64,000 nt of DNA, from assembly GCA_021496925.1 (NCBI GenBank), contig CP053915.1:3065501-3129500 (forward strand). Direction: 5' to 3'. The stretch comes from Acidovorax sp. YS12 (lineage in GTDB: Bacteria; Pseudomonadota; Gammaproteobacteria; Burkholderiales; Burkholderiaceae_C). The notes under the pieces were generated by a model. It ran no database searches and was not told the origin of the DNA. It saw only the letters and a list, made by a program, of their open reading frames with translations. The position numbers were made by a program, and so were the translations under genes. How positions within the stretch are numbered: the first letter of the stretch is position 1; every line of letters begins with the position of its first letter. Positions 8,771 through 17,184 of this stretch are shown piece after piece.

Positions 8771-10384
8771 CTACTCCTGCGCTCTCAGCAGTTCCGCCCC
8801 CTCGATGATGAGGAAGTCCTTCCTGGCCAGCATGGCTGCGAAATCGTCGCCAAAACCTATCAGGAAGCGATACCCCTCAAGCGGGCCGATGTCAGATTTC
8901 TTGATGACCACCTTGCCATTGGCAGGCGCCTCATCCGGACTCCAGGCGGGTGTATCGCCACCACGGCAGAAACCATATTGCCAGGAGCCGTACATGAACA
9001 GCGTGGTGACCTGCCAATCAGGAGCACCCGCCTCCCACTCGTGGGCCGTGGTGGACTGCCTGTACAGGAAGAACTTCTGATCCTTGAGTGAATGCGTGGC
9101 CGTATCGAATTCAAATGAATCCATCGTGGCTTTTGCCAGCCTGAATCTTTTCTCTCCACCATGACCTGCCGATGGTGAAAAGGCACAAAGACCAGGATCG
9201 AAATAAATCACGTCACCTTCACCCGCATGGAATCTGGAAACACCTTGCCGCCATGCCTCTCCGCCAAATTTTCCGGCCACAGGATAGAAAATAGACGAAG
9301 AAACCCCATTCAGTGCCAGGAGCACCAGAATGGCAATCTCCAGCCGGCGCCGACGGAATGCGGAACTCACCAATGCGCCGAAAAGAAGCGCCGCGGGCGC
9401 GAAAAGATACCGTGCGCCAAAAAATGGTGGATAGCCCAACACCATATCCTTGCCCAGCATGGAAGCGAACGTCAGCGCCGTCAGAACCATGGATGCCGCA
9501 AGCAGCCAGCGCCCGTTTTCATCGGTACGCCTCCAGAAAAACGTATAAACAGCAGCCACCAGCATTGCCAAGAGCCAGCGTACCGCGCCATGCTGAACCA
9601 GCAGAGGATGAACAACATTGGCACAACGCATGCAAATGTTGTTGAAAACGAGGTGAAACGAGGCAAACACCCCGAATACATCGACTGGGAAAGAGATGGC
9701 CCGAGAATTCTGCTGCAAGGCCAGAACGAGCACCGCCCCCACCGACACCGCCAGCCCGAAAAGCAGCCACTTTATTCTTTTCTCAAGCACAGCGCGGATG
9801 ACGAACAGCGGTGCAAGAAAAGCACTGCCCGGCCCCGACAACCCCGCCAGAAGCGCCACGCAAAAATTGAAGCAGGTGACAGGCAAGCCCCCCGCCATCC
9901 TCGGTGCCGCCAGAATCATGGAGGCGGCCAGGAGCATCCAGAATTGGCTGTTGATGGAGTTCAACCAGGTCTCGAAAGATTGAAAGACCAGCAGCGGAAT
10001 CAGCAGGAAGACTGCTTGCCTTGCCCTGTGACCATCAAAATACCGGTTGAAAATCACCACACAGGGAATTAAAAGCTGTATTGCCAGACTGACAATCAGC
10101 GCCCCATAGGGTGCATAGTAAAGCGGAAGCTGCGCGGACACCCAGCCTGCAATGTTTGCGGGAAACGACAAATATCCCAAAGGCATCGCCGTCACCGTCT
10201 CCAGGAGACCGATGACCCTGCCTTGCAGGAAGTAGACAACCCCCTCCTCGGCCCAGAAACGAGGTTTCAGGAAAAGGATGGGGGCCTTGACGAAGGTGGC
10301 GGCAAAATAAACAAAGAAGAGAAGCAGCCCCGTGAGAATATTTTTATATGGGTTGCTCAGCGTATTGTATTTTTTCAAGAACAT
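8771..10384 (-). CDS. Polytopic membrane protein, candidate GT-C arabinosyltransferase
   Basis: This 537-residue protein has roughly 10-11 membrane segments and an extracytoplasmic C-terminal domain of about 150 residues. Just after the first membrane segment lies PRFWAEEG (acidic pair at residues 46-47), the place where GT-C glycosyltransferases carry their acidic catalytic motif. It is the last gene of the GtrA-DprE1-DprE2 run, the position AftA occupies in mycobacteria. The ATG at 10384 is chosen because the longer frame would overlap the end of the DprE2 gene. Base composition is visibly less GC-rich than the neighbours, suggesting transfer. The function is inferred from position and topology; no close family was recognised by sequence. 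Confidence 0.6.
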   Translation of the reverse strand: MFLKKYNTLSNPYKNILTGLLLFFVYFAATFVKAPILFLKPRFWAEEGVVYFLQGRVIGLLETVTAMPLGYLSFPANIAGWVSAQLPLYYAPYGALIVSLAIQLLIPCVVIFNRYFDGHRARQAVFLLIPLLVFQSFETWLNSINSQFWMLLAASMILAAPRMAGGLPVTCFNFCVALLAGLSGPGSAFLAPLFVIRAVLEKRIKWLLFGLAVSVGAVLVLALQQNSRAISFPVDVFGVFASFHLVFNNICMRCANVVHPLLVQHGAVRWLLAMLVAAVYTFFWRRTDENGRWLLAASMVLTALTFASMLGKDMVLGYPPFFGARYLFAPAALLFGALVSSAFRRRRLEIAILVLLALNGVSSSIFYPVAGKFGGEAWRQGVSRFHAGEGDVIYFDPGLCAFSPSAGHGGEKRFRLAKATMDSFEFDTATHSLKDQKFFLYRQSTTAHEWEAGAPDWQVTTLFMYGSWQYGFCRGGDTPAWSPDEAPANGKVVIKKSDIGPLEGYRFLIGFGDDFAAMLARKDFLIIEGAELLRAQE

Positions 10385-10422
10385 GGCTTTTGCCCTGACT
10401 CCCTGGGTCTTTCCCGCAGGCT

Positions 10423-11175
10423 TTAGATATTCATCTTGTTGAAGATAAACGATGGCAGATGCCGGATGACCATCATGATCAACCACCATTTACCCGGCGC
10501 GTAAACCACCGGCTTGCCTGCTGCGATGCCATCCACGATATGTTTCGCCACGCTTTCCACCGGTGCCAGCTTGGCGCCCTGGCCCTTGAGGTGCGCGGTC
10601 ATCGGGGTATCGGTCGGGCCGGGCTTGACCAATACGACCCGCACGCCGGTACCCGCGAAACGATGCTGCAGCCCCTGGGCGTAGCGCGTGACCATCCCTT
10701 TCGCCGCGCCGTAGGCGTAATTGGATTTGCGCCCTCTGTCGCCAGCCACCGAGCCGATCAGCGCCATGGTGCCGTGGCTGGCTTGCGCCATGTGCCTGGC
10801 AAAGGCCTCGGCATACAGCACGGGCGAGACGCCATTGATGGCCAGCGCATCCTGGCATGCCTGCAGGTCGTCCTGGCATTGCGCCTGCTCGGGCAGCGAG
10901 CCATGGGCGATCAGCACGGTATCCACTCGGCCTGCCTCGAAAATACGCGCAGCCACAGCGTCGATGGCTGCGGGGTCCAGAAAATCTGCCTGAAGGATCT
11001 GGATTTCCGATTGCGGGCTGCGCGCCCTCAGATCGGCGGCCACCCGTTCAGCACGTTGCGCATCCCGCGCCACCAGAACCAGGTCAAGGGGCTGGCTCTG
11101 CAGCCACAGCCGGGCGCAATGCTCGGCAATCGCCGAGGTGGCGCCAATGAGGACGATTCTTTTCCTGTCGTGCAT
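10423..11175 (-). CDS. dprE2: Short-chain reductase, DprE2-like (decaprenylphospho-2-keto-ribose reductase)
   Basis: DprE2 reduces the 2-keto intermediate made by DprE1 to decaprenyl-phosphoryl-D-arabinose using NADH. The 250-residue product is a short-chain dehydrogenase. It has the nucleotide motif GATSAIAEHCARLW near the N-terminus, a catalytic Ser in LIGSVAGDRG and the YAYGAAK Tyr-Lys pair. GATSAIAE and the C-terminal hydrophobic PGKWWLIMMVIRHLP are typical of the DprE2 group. The start codon directly abuts the DprE1 stop codon, so the two are translationally coupled. Assignment to DprE2 rests on this pairing as well as on sequence. Confidence 0.85.
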   Translation of the reverse strand: MHDRKRIVLIGATSAIAEHCARLWLQSQPLDLVLVARDAQRAERVAADLRARSPQSEIQILQADFLDPAAIDAVAARIFEAGRVDTVLIAHGSLPEQAQCQDDLQACQDALAINGVSPVLYAEAFARHMAQASHGTMALIGSVAGDRGRKSNYAYGAAKGMVTRYAQGLQHRFAGTGVRVVLVKPGPTDTPMTAHLKGQGAKLAPVESVAKHIVDGIAAGKPVVYAPGKWWLIMMVIRHLPSFIFNKMNI

Positions 11176-12477
11176 TCAACTTCCCATCAAACGGCGTGAG
11201 AGGCCGGAACTGATGCCCCGATCCCGGTATTTCAAGAATTCCGGCAGGCGCGGATAGCCCGCCTCGAAAAGCGCCCTGGGCATGCGTGCATCCTTGGCCA
11301 GATAGATGCGGCCCCGGGCCTCGGCCACGATGGCGTCGAGGCGCGCGAAAAGTTTCTGCGTGCGCTCCCCGTGGTTGGGAAAATCCAGCGCCAGCGTGGC
11401 GCCAGGCTGCGCAAAGCTCAGCATTCCGGCCGGCTCGCGGTTGCCGAATGTCTTCAGGACGGCGAGAAAGGAGCCATCGCCGAAGCGGGCGATTTCCTGC
11501 AGCATGGACTGGACCGCATCCCGCGCCACCCCGCGCGGCACCACGCTCTGATACTGGAAGAATCCCCTGGGGCCGTACATGCGGTTCCATTCGAGCAGAT
11601 TGTCCAGGGGATAGAAAAAGGGCTCGTAATGCGTGACAGCCCGGCCTGCGCGCCATTTCTTCAGATGGTAGTAGGCCATGTTGAAAGGGCGCAGCGAGAG
11701 CCGGTTGACCAGCGAAACCGGCGGCACGATGGGCATGGTCAGCTGGCGGCCCGCAGGCGCTGGCCGCTGCCCTGCGGCAACGGGGTTGCCACGCATGAAC
11801 AGACCGCGCCCGCCGCTGCCGGGGATGCAGTCGATCCAGGACACGGTGTGTTCCCACTGCGCCTCGGAATCATCGGCAAGCTCGAAGAATTCATCCAGAT
11901 TGGCGTAGGGAATGGTGTCGGTTTCCAGCCAGGGGCCGGGAATACGGCGCAACTGGATCTCGGCCTGCACGATCACCCCGGTCAGCCCCACGCCGCCGAC
12001 CGTGGCGGCGAACCAATCGGGGCGCTCATCCGGCCCGCACTCGATGGTTTCGCCATCGGTGCGAATGAGGGTCAGGCGCTGGACATGGTCGCCGAACGCG
12101 CCCAGCACATGGTGGTTCTTGCCATGCACGTCGTTGGCAATGGCGCCGCCCACCGTCACCAGTTGCGTGCCGGGCGTGACCGGCAGGATCCAGCCGCGTG
12201 GAACCGCCAGCCGCTGGATGTCGCGCAGCAAGACCCCTGCTTCGCACACCAGACGGCCGGTGCGGTCGTCGAAGGCAATGAAATGGTCCAGCCCCGTCGT
12301 CAGCCAGAGCGTGCCCTCCGGGTTCAGGCACGCATCGCCATAGCTGCGGCCCATACCATGGGCGACTCCCGGCGCGCCCCCGCACGAGAGCGCCTCCGTG
12401 ACCTTGCGCGGATCGTTCAGGCCGACGACGCGGTGCGGATGGGCGCTGAGGCGCCCCCAGGAGGAAACCGGCCTCAT
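11176..12477 (-). CDS. dprE1: FAD-dependent decaprenylphosphoryl-ribose 2-oxidase, DprE1-like
   Basis: DprE1 oxidises the 2' hydroxyl of decaprenyl-phosphoryl-ribose, the first half of the epimerisation to arabinose. The 433-residue protein has an N-terminal FAD_binding_4 domain with HGMGRSYGDACLN and the FAD pyrophosphate region VTPGTQLVTVGGAIANDVHG. A C-terminal substrate domain ends in a D-arabinono-lactone-oxidase-like segment. The length is close to the family norm of about 460. It overlaps the upstream gtrA-like gene by four bases (ATGA). The identification is strengthened by the adjacent DprE2 and GtrA genes in the mycobacterial order. Confidence 0.88.
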   Translation of the reverse strand: MRPVSSWGRLSAHPHRVVGLNDPRKVTEALSCGGAPGVAHGMGRSYGDACLNPEGTLWLTTGLDHFIAFDDRTGRLVCEAGVLLRDIQRLAVPRGWILPVTPGTQLVTVGGAIANDVHGKNHHVLGAFGDHVQRLTLIRTDGETIECGPDERPDWFAATVGGVGLTGVIVQAEIQLRRIPGPWLETDTIPYANLDEFFELADDSEAQWEHTVSWIDCIPGSGGRGLFMRGNPVAAGQRPAPAGRQLTMPIVPPVSLVNRLSLRPFNMAYYHLKKWRAGRAVTHYEPFFYPLDNLLEWNRMYGPRGFFQYQSVVPRGVARDAVQSMLQEIARFGDGSFLAVLKTFGNREPAGMLSFAQPGATLALDFPNHGERTQKLFARLDAIVAEARGRIYLAKDARMPRALFEAGYPRLPEFLKYRDRGISSGLSRRLMGS

Positions 12478-12887
12478 GCGCCCTCCGAGCGGAAGACGTA
12501 GCGCTTGTCGAGGTGGTATTTCGTCAAATAACCGATGGCCAGGCCAATGATGCCGCCCAGGTAGCGCATTTCCCGGGTTTCAAAGAGGTGCTGGAAGCCG
12601 AACTCGAACCCCCAGAAAACCACGGTGGTGGCCAGGCCCATGACGGTGTAGAGAGCGAAAGTCCGGGTGTCGTGGGCGACGCTACGTGCACGAAAACGAA
12701 AGATGTAGCGTTTATCGAGGACATATTTGACAACGAGACCGACCCCGGTGCCCACGATGACCGAGGCCAGAATGTCGAAGGCCCCGCTGTAGGTACGAAT
12801 GGAGAGATCCTGGGCACCAATGTTCGCTGCGGTAGCGATCAGTGCGAAAATGGCATATTTAATTGCCAGCTTGGTCGAGGCAAGCAT
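12474..12887 (-). CDS. GtrA-family membrane protein (Rv3789-like)
   Basis: This 137-residue protein has four membrane segments arranged as two related halves. The second and fourth end in K(Y/Y)xLDKRY(I/V)F, seen as KYVLDKRYIF and KYHLDKRYVF, which is characteristic of GtrA. Family members help move polyprenyl-linked sugars across the membrane. In Mycobacterium the homologue Rv3789 precedes dprE1 and dprE2 and was linked to DPA translocation or to recruiting arabinosyltransferases. Here too it is the first gene of the run, overlapping dprE1 by four bases. Confidence 0.88.
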   Translation of the reverse strand: MLASTKLAIKYAIFALIATAANIGAQDLSIRTYSGAFDILASVIVGTGVGLVVKYVLDKRYIFRFRARSVAHDTRTFALYTVMGLATTVVFWGFEFGFQHLFETREMRYLGGIIGLAIGYLTKYHLDKRYVFRSEGA

Positions 12888-12916
12888 TTAATGTTATCAC
12901 CGAGGTTCAAAAAGCA

Positions 12917-13801
12917 ATGCATGGTACCGTAACGGCCCACTCGCCCCTGACGCGGATGTTGGGGTTAATCAAGCTGATGCGGCCAAAACAGTGGGTCAAG
13001 AATGGTTTCGTTCTGGCGCCACTGATTTTTTCCGGGGAATTCCTGAACGCGGATGCGGTCAGCCAGGCCTTGCTGGCCATGCTGCTGTTCTGCGTGGCGT
13101 CGTCGGCAACGTATGTCATCAACGACATGCACGACATCGAACATGACCGGCGCCACCCCCATAAGTCCCGCACCCGCCCTCTGGCCGCCGGGATCGTCTC
13201 CGTGCCTGCGGCACTGGCTCTGCTCGCCGTCCTCTATGCCGTGCTGGCGTGGGGCTGGTTCGCCGCCCCGAAGGTGGTGATGGTGATCGCCGCCTATCTG
13301 GTGCTGAACCTGGCCTACACCTTCGTGCTCAAGCACCAGCCCGTGGTCGATATTTTCACCATCGCCATTGGTTTCGTGCTGCGGGTCTATGCCGGTGCCA
13401 TGACGCTGGGCGTGCCAGTCTCCTCCTGGATGGCCATCACCACGCTGTGCCTGGCGCTGTACCTGGCGGCCGTCAAGCGGCGCCAGGAATTGAGCCAGAG
13501 CGGCACCGAGGGCCGCAAGGTGCTGGAGAAATACTCCGTGGCGCTGGTGGACCGCTACGCCGAGATGTCCGCCACCGGCGCGCTGCTGTTCTACAGCATG
13601 TTCGTGATGTCGGCCAGGCCCGCGCTGGTCATCACGGTTCCGCTGGTGCTGTTCGGCCTGTTCCGCTACTGGTTCGTGGTGGAAGCCCTGGAGGGCGGCG
13701 AGTCGCCGACGGATGCGCTGCTGGCCGACTGGCAACTGCTGCTCACGGTGGTGCTGTGGGTGGCCGCCTGCGGCTGGGCGTTGTGGCCAGTGGGAGCGTG
13801 A
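12917..13801 (+). CDS. UbiA-type decaprenyl-phosphate phosphoribosyltransferase
   Basis: This enzyme would attach phosphoribose from PRPP to a polyprenyl phosphate, the committed step of DPA synthesis (Rv3806c/UbiA in mycobacteria). The 294-residue product has about nine membrane segments and the first Asp-rich motif NDMHDIEHDRRHP. It opens with LMRPKQWVKN and has the conserved KRRQEL segment of this UbiA subgroup. ATG 12917 has GAGG eleven bases upstream; ATG 12956 is an alternative that would leave more promoter space towards the divergent gtrA. The next gene follows after two bases. Confidence 0.87.
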   Translation: MHGTVTAHSPLTRMLGLIKLMRPKQWVKNGFVLAPLIFSGEFLNADAVSQALLAMLLFCVASSATYVINDMHDIEHDRRHPHKSRTRPLAAGIVSVPAALALLAVLYAVLAWGWFAAPKVVMVIAAYLVLNLAYTFVLKHQPVVDIFTIAIGFVLRVYAGAMTLGVPVSSWMAITTLCLALYLAAVKRRQELSQSGTEGRKVLEKYSVALVDRYAEMSATGALLFYSMFVMSARPALVITVPLVLFGLFRYWFVVEALEGGESPTDALLADWQLLLTVVLWVAACGWALWPVGA

Positions 13802-13803
13802 CC

Positions 13804-14226
13804 ATGGACGGCAGCTACGCCCTGACCCCTTTTCTGGCCTGGCTCGTGGCTGGTGTCACGAAATTCATCGTCAACAGCATCAAGGCCCGGCAACTGGCGT
13901 TCGGGCTGATCGGATACGGCGGCCTGCCGAGCAACCACAGCGCCATCGTCAGCAGCATGGCGGCCCTCATCGCGCTGAAGGAGGGCATTGGCCATCCCGC
14001 CTTTGGCGTCGCCGTCACGCTGGCGGGCATCGTGATGCTGGATGCCAACAGCCTGCGCCGGCAGGTGGGCAAGCATGCCGAGGCCATCAACAAGCTGGCC
14101 GCCAACACCCCGGAGCACCCGCCGCTGCGCGAGCGCATGGGCCATACGCGCCTGGAAATAGCGGCCGGCATCGGCGTCGGCATTGCGGTTGCCGCCGCGG
14201 TGCACAAGTTTCCTGTCTGGTTCTAG
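13804..14226 (+). CDS. Divergent PAP2 (DUF212/YuiD) phosphatase, candidate DPPR phosphatase
   Basis: This 140-residue membrane protein has the DUF212 (divergent PAP2) motifs GYGGLPSNHSAIVSS and LRRQVGKHAEAIN. It follows the UbiA-type gene by two bases. DPA synthesis needs removal of the 5-phosphate from decaprenyl-phosphoryl-5-phosphoribose; mycobacteria use the PAP2 protein Rv3807c, encoded next to ubiA. This protein sits in the same place and probably fills that role. The assignment is inference. Its TAG stop codon lies inside the end of a 167-bp palindromic element. Confidence 0.8.
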   Translation: MDGSYALTPFLAWLVAGVTKFIVNSIKARQLAFGLIGYGGLPSNHSAIVSSMAALIALKEGIGHPAFGVAVTLAGIVMLDANSLRRQVGKHAEAINKLAANTPEHPPLRERMGHTRLEIAAGIGVGIAVAAAVHKFPVWF

Positions 14227-14389
14227 TGTGCTGTCCTGCAAATAACTGCACATGAAATCGCGTCTTCGCGTTCAGGGCGTCGTTGCAAATCCTCGTGATA
14301 GCTACGGCTATCACTGCGGTTTGCGCCTCGCCCTGAACACGAATCCATCGATTTCATTTCGTGCAGCTATTTACGGGACAGCACACTAG
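14223..14389. repeat. 167-bp near-perfect palindrome (MITE-like) between convergent genes
   Basis: Both ends read CTAGTGTGCTGTCC in opposite orientation, and the pairing continues inward almost without break to GTGATAGC and GCTATCAC around a TACG centre. There is no reading frame inside. The terminal CTAG at 14223-14226 holds the stop codon of the DUF212 gene and the one at 14386-14389 holds the stop codon of the Nudix gene. The structure fits a miniature inverted-repeat transposable element that also works as a bidirectional terminator. Confidence 0.88.
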
Positions 14390-14895
14390 GCGCGCACGAC
14401 CCGGGGCGTATGCACCGGCGCCTGCAGCACGCTGGCATCGGTGTGCACCAGCTCCAGCGGCGCGCGCCGGCCCGCCAGAAAGTCCTCGATGCACTGCAGC
14501 ACCAGCGGGCTGCGGTGGCGCTCGGCGCAGGCGCGGATCTCGGGCAGCGTGAGCCACACCGTGCGCACGATGCCGTCGTCCAGCGTGCGCCAGCCGTGGT
14601 GCGTGCCCACGCGCCCGGCAAAGGCGAAGCGCAGGTAGGTGATATCGTCGCCCGTGCGCGTGCGCGTGAAGCGGTTCAGGTACACGCCCACCAGCGCCTC
14701 GGGCTCGAAATCGTAGGCCGTCTCCTCCAGCACCTCGCGCACGCAGGCCTGCAGCGGCGATTCGCCCGGATCCAGGTGCCCAGCCGGGTTGTTCAGGCGC
14801 AGGCCGTCGGCCGTGTCTTCTTCCACCAGCAAAAAGCGGCCTTCGTGCTCGACGATGGCCGCCACGGTGACGTTGGGTTTCCAGCGGTTGGGCAT
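14386..14895 (-). CDS. Nudix hydrolase (NudJ-like)
   Basis: This 169-residue protein has a Nudix box at residues 39-61 (G39, E45, R53-E54, E57-E58), with Ala where the motif usually has its last Gly. NPAGHLDPGES is typical of the NudJ-like pyrophosphatases, which hydrolyse nucleoside and thiamine-precursor diphosphates. The ATG at 14895 is preferred to an in-frame start 23 codons upstream because homologous Nudix folds start near PNVTVAAIVE. The substrate is unknown. Confidence 0.87.
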   Translation of the reverse strand: MPNRWKPNVTVAAIVEHEGRFLLVEEDTADGLRLNNPAGHLDPGESPLQACVREVLEETAYDFEPEALVGVYLNRFTRTRTGDDITYLRFAFAGRVGTHHGWRTLDDGIVRTVWLTLPEIRACAERHRSPLVLQCIEDFLAGRRAPLELVHTDASVLQAPVHTPRVVRA

Positions 14896-14962
14896 GGCGG
14901 GCATTATGGCCGCGTGCCATGCCGGGGCGATGACGCGGTGTACCACGCCCGCAACGCTCTCC

Positions 14963-15008
14963 AATTGATAGCTTCCAGCGCTTGCCTGGCAAGCGCTGGA
15001 GGGCTCTC
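14963..15008 (+). repeat. Dispersed hairpin repeat, copy 3
   Basis: ATTGATAGCTTCCAGCGCTTG pairs with CAAGCGCTGGA across a short loop. It lies between the histidine kinase 3' end and the Nudix gene start and could end kinase transcripts. It reaches the kinase stop codon. Confidence 0.75.
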
Positions 15009-16443
15009 AGCCCTTCAAGCCATGCGGTGTGCGCTGCAGTGGCAGAAGCAGCCGCGCCTCCAGCCCAGGGCGCGCGGGGGCCAGCACCAGCCTGCCGCCC
15101 ACGCTCTCGGCAATGCGGTGCACGATGGTCAGCCCCAGGCCGCAGCCCGGGCCACTGGCCGTCTTGCGCCAAAAGCGCTGCGCGGCCTGCGCACACTCCG
15201 CGGGCGAAAGGCCCGGCCCCTGGTCGCGCACACGGATCTCCACGGCCGCGCCAGCGGCCCCCTCCACCCATTGCAGCGTGGCGCTCACCGGGCCCTCGCC
15301 CTGGTGGTGGCGCAGGGCGTTGTCCAGCAGGTTGGAGACGGCGCCGGTGAGCAGCGCAGGCGGCAGCGGCAGGGCCGCCTGCGCCCAGGGCGCGGGGCCT
15401 TCGTCCGGCGCGGGCAGCACCTGCACCGCGACGGCGGGCACCGCCCGGCCTTCGTGCGCGGCACGCTGGCGCGACTGGCGCACGGCCAGCGCGAACGCCT
15501 GCACGATGGCCTCGCCCTGCGCCCCCTCGGCGCTGCCCTGGGCGCTGGCGCTCTCCAGCCGCGCGAGCTGCAGCAGTTGCTCCAGCGTGGCGTGCATGTG
15601 GCCGATGCCCTCCTGCGCCTGGCGCAGCGCATCGCCCGCCTGCGCGGGTGGGCCCGCCTGGTCCAGCACCAGTTGCGCCACCTGCACGTGCGTCTTGATG
15701 GCCGTGAGCGGGGTGCGCAGCTCATGGGCGGCGTCCATCGTCCAGCGGCGTTCGTGGGCGATGGCGGCATCCATGCGCGCAAGCAGACCGTTCAGGCTGT
15801 CCACCAGCGGCGCCAGCTCCACCGTGTCGCGGCCCGCGCACACGGGCGTGGGGTCGTGCGGCGGGCGCCGCGCCAGCTCCTCGCGCAGGTGGCGCAGCGG
15901 CCGCAGGCTGCGCGTGCTGATCCACCAGGTGAGCAGCAGCACGCCCGCCAGCGCCAGCGCGAAGGGCAGCACCAGCGTGCGCACCACCGTCTGCACGAGG
16001 TGCTCGCGCACATCCAGCCGGTCGGCCGTGGCCACGCGCAGGCCGTTGTCCTCCAGCACGTAGGTGCGCCAGGCCTTGCCGCCTTTGGTGATCTGGCCGA
16101 AGCCGGGGCCACCGAGGGTGGAGAAATCGGGCCCGTTGCCGGTGCGGGCGATGGGCCGCACCTCGACCTCGCTGCGCACCAGGCTCACCTCGCAGGCCAC
16201 GCCGTCGCGCGCGATCACCGACTGCAGCGCCTCCTGCTCGGCGGGCGTGGGCAGCCTGCCGTCCGCGGGCTGGAACTGGTGCACGATGCTCGCCACCATC
16301 TTGGCCGAGGCGATCAGCCGCTCGTCGAGCATGGTGCGCAGCTCGCGCTGCATGTGCGTGAACTGCCACGCGGCCACGCTGCCCCAGAGCACGCACAGCG
16401 TCAGGCTCAGGCCCAGCACGAGGCGCAGGCGCAGGCTTTTCAT
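15007..16443 (-). CDS. Sensor histidine kinase (QseC-like)
   Basis: This 478-residue inner-membrane kinase has TM1 at about 7-27, a periplasmic sensor of about 125 residues and TM2 at about 155-175. A HAMP-like linker precedes the dimerisation helix with phospho-acceptor H240 in HELRTPLTAIK. The ATPase domain has N-box NLLDNALRHH and G-boxes RDQGPGLS and GCGLGLTIV. It overlaps the response-regulator gene by four bases. The layout is that of the QseC/PmrB group. The stimulus and targets are not visible from the sequence. Confidence 0.9.
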   Translation of the reverse strand: MKSLRLRLVLGLSLTLCVLWGSVAAWQFTHMQRELRTMLDERLIASAKMVASIVHQFQPADGRLPTPAEQEALQSVIARDGVACEVSLVRSEVEVRPIARTGNGPDFSTLGGPGFGQITKGGKAWRTYVLEDNGLRVATADRLDVREHLVQTVVRTLVLPFALALAGVLLLTWWISTRSLRPLRHLREELARRPPHDPTPVCAGRDTVELAPLVDSLNGLLARMDAAIAHERRWTMDAAHELRTPLTAIKTHVQVAQLVLDQAGPPAQAGDALRQAQEGIGHMHATLEQLLQLARLESASAQGSAEGAQGEAIVQAFALAVRQSRQRAAHEGRAVPAVAVQVLPAPDEGPAPWAQAALPLPPALLTGAVSNLLDNALRHHQGEGPVSATLQWVEGAAGAAVEIRVRDQGPGLSPAECAQAAQRFWRKTASGPGCGLGLTIVHRIAESVGGRLVLAPARPGLEARLLLPLQRTPHGLKG

Positions 16444-17114
16444 GCGCTGCGTCCTAAACGAAAACCTACGCCGCGCACCGTCTCGATGATGTCCGCGCCG
16501 AGCTTGCGGCGCAGGTGGTGCACGTGCACGTTGACGGTGTTGCTGCCCACGTCGAGGTCGAAGCCGTACAGGCTGTCGTGCAGCTGCGCGGGCGTGAGCG
16601 TGCGCCCATGCGCCTGCAGCAGCGCAGCGAGCAGCGCCCATTCGCGGCGCGAGACGTCAACGCGCGCGCCATCGCGCCAGACCTCGGCCGTGTCCATGCG
16701 CACCTCGCAGTCGCCCAGCGCCAGCCGGTCGCTCGCGCGGCCCGCGGCGCGGCGCAGCAGGGCGCGCAGGCGCAGCACCAGCTCCTGCAGGTCGAAGGGC
16801 TTGGTCAGGTAGTCGTCGCCGCCGCCCTCGAAGCCGGCCACCTTGTCCTCCAGCGTGCCGCGCGCGGTGAGGATGAGCACCGGCACATCGACCGCCGCCG
16901 CGCGCCAGCGCTGCAGCAGGGCGATGCCGTCGCCGTCGGGCAGGCCCAGGTCGAGCACGCAGGCGGCATAGGGCGTGGCGTGGCGGGCGCCGTCCATGCG
17001 CTCGCGCGCGGTGGCGGCATCGGGCGCCACGTCGCAGGTGAAGCCGTGCAGCTCCAGCCCGGCGCGCACGCCGCTGGCCACCAGCGCGTTGTCTTCGACG
17101 ATCAGGATGTGCAT
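16440..17114 (-). CDS. OmpR-family response regulator (QseB-like)
   Basis: This 224-residue regulator has a receiver domain with acceptor D55 in VLDLGLPDGDG and the conserved Lys in YLTKPFDL. The C-terminal winged-helix DNA-binding domain ends in VNVHVHHLRRKLGADIIETVRGVGFRLG. The ATG at 17114 directly opens HILIVEDN and is preferred over a TTG three codons earlier. The gene is first in a two-gene operon with the kinase and is divergent from the FAN1 gene. Confidence 0.93.
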   Translation of the reverse strand: MHILIVEDNALVASGVRAGLELHGFTCDVAPDAATARERMDGARHATPYAACVLDLGLPDGDGIALLQRWRAAAVDVPVLILTARGTLEDKVAGFEGGGDDYLTKPFDLQELVLRLRALLRRAAGRASDRLALGDCEVRMDTAEVWRDGARVDVSRREWALLAALLQAHGRTLTPAQLHDSLYGFDLDVGSNTVNVHVHHLRRKLGADIIETVRGVGFRLGRSA

Positions 17115-17184
17115 GGCGGGCAAAAAGCCCGCATTCTAGGAAGGGCGCGTTATCGCAGCATTACGGTGGCGTTGCTATCATCCA

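Noticed and set aside
14223..14389. The palindrome considered as an insertion sequence
   Set aside because: It has no transposase frame and is only 167 bp; a MITE or terminator is the most that can be said.
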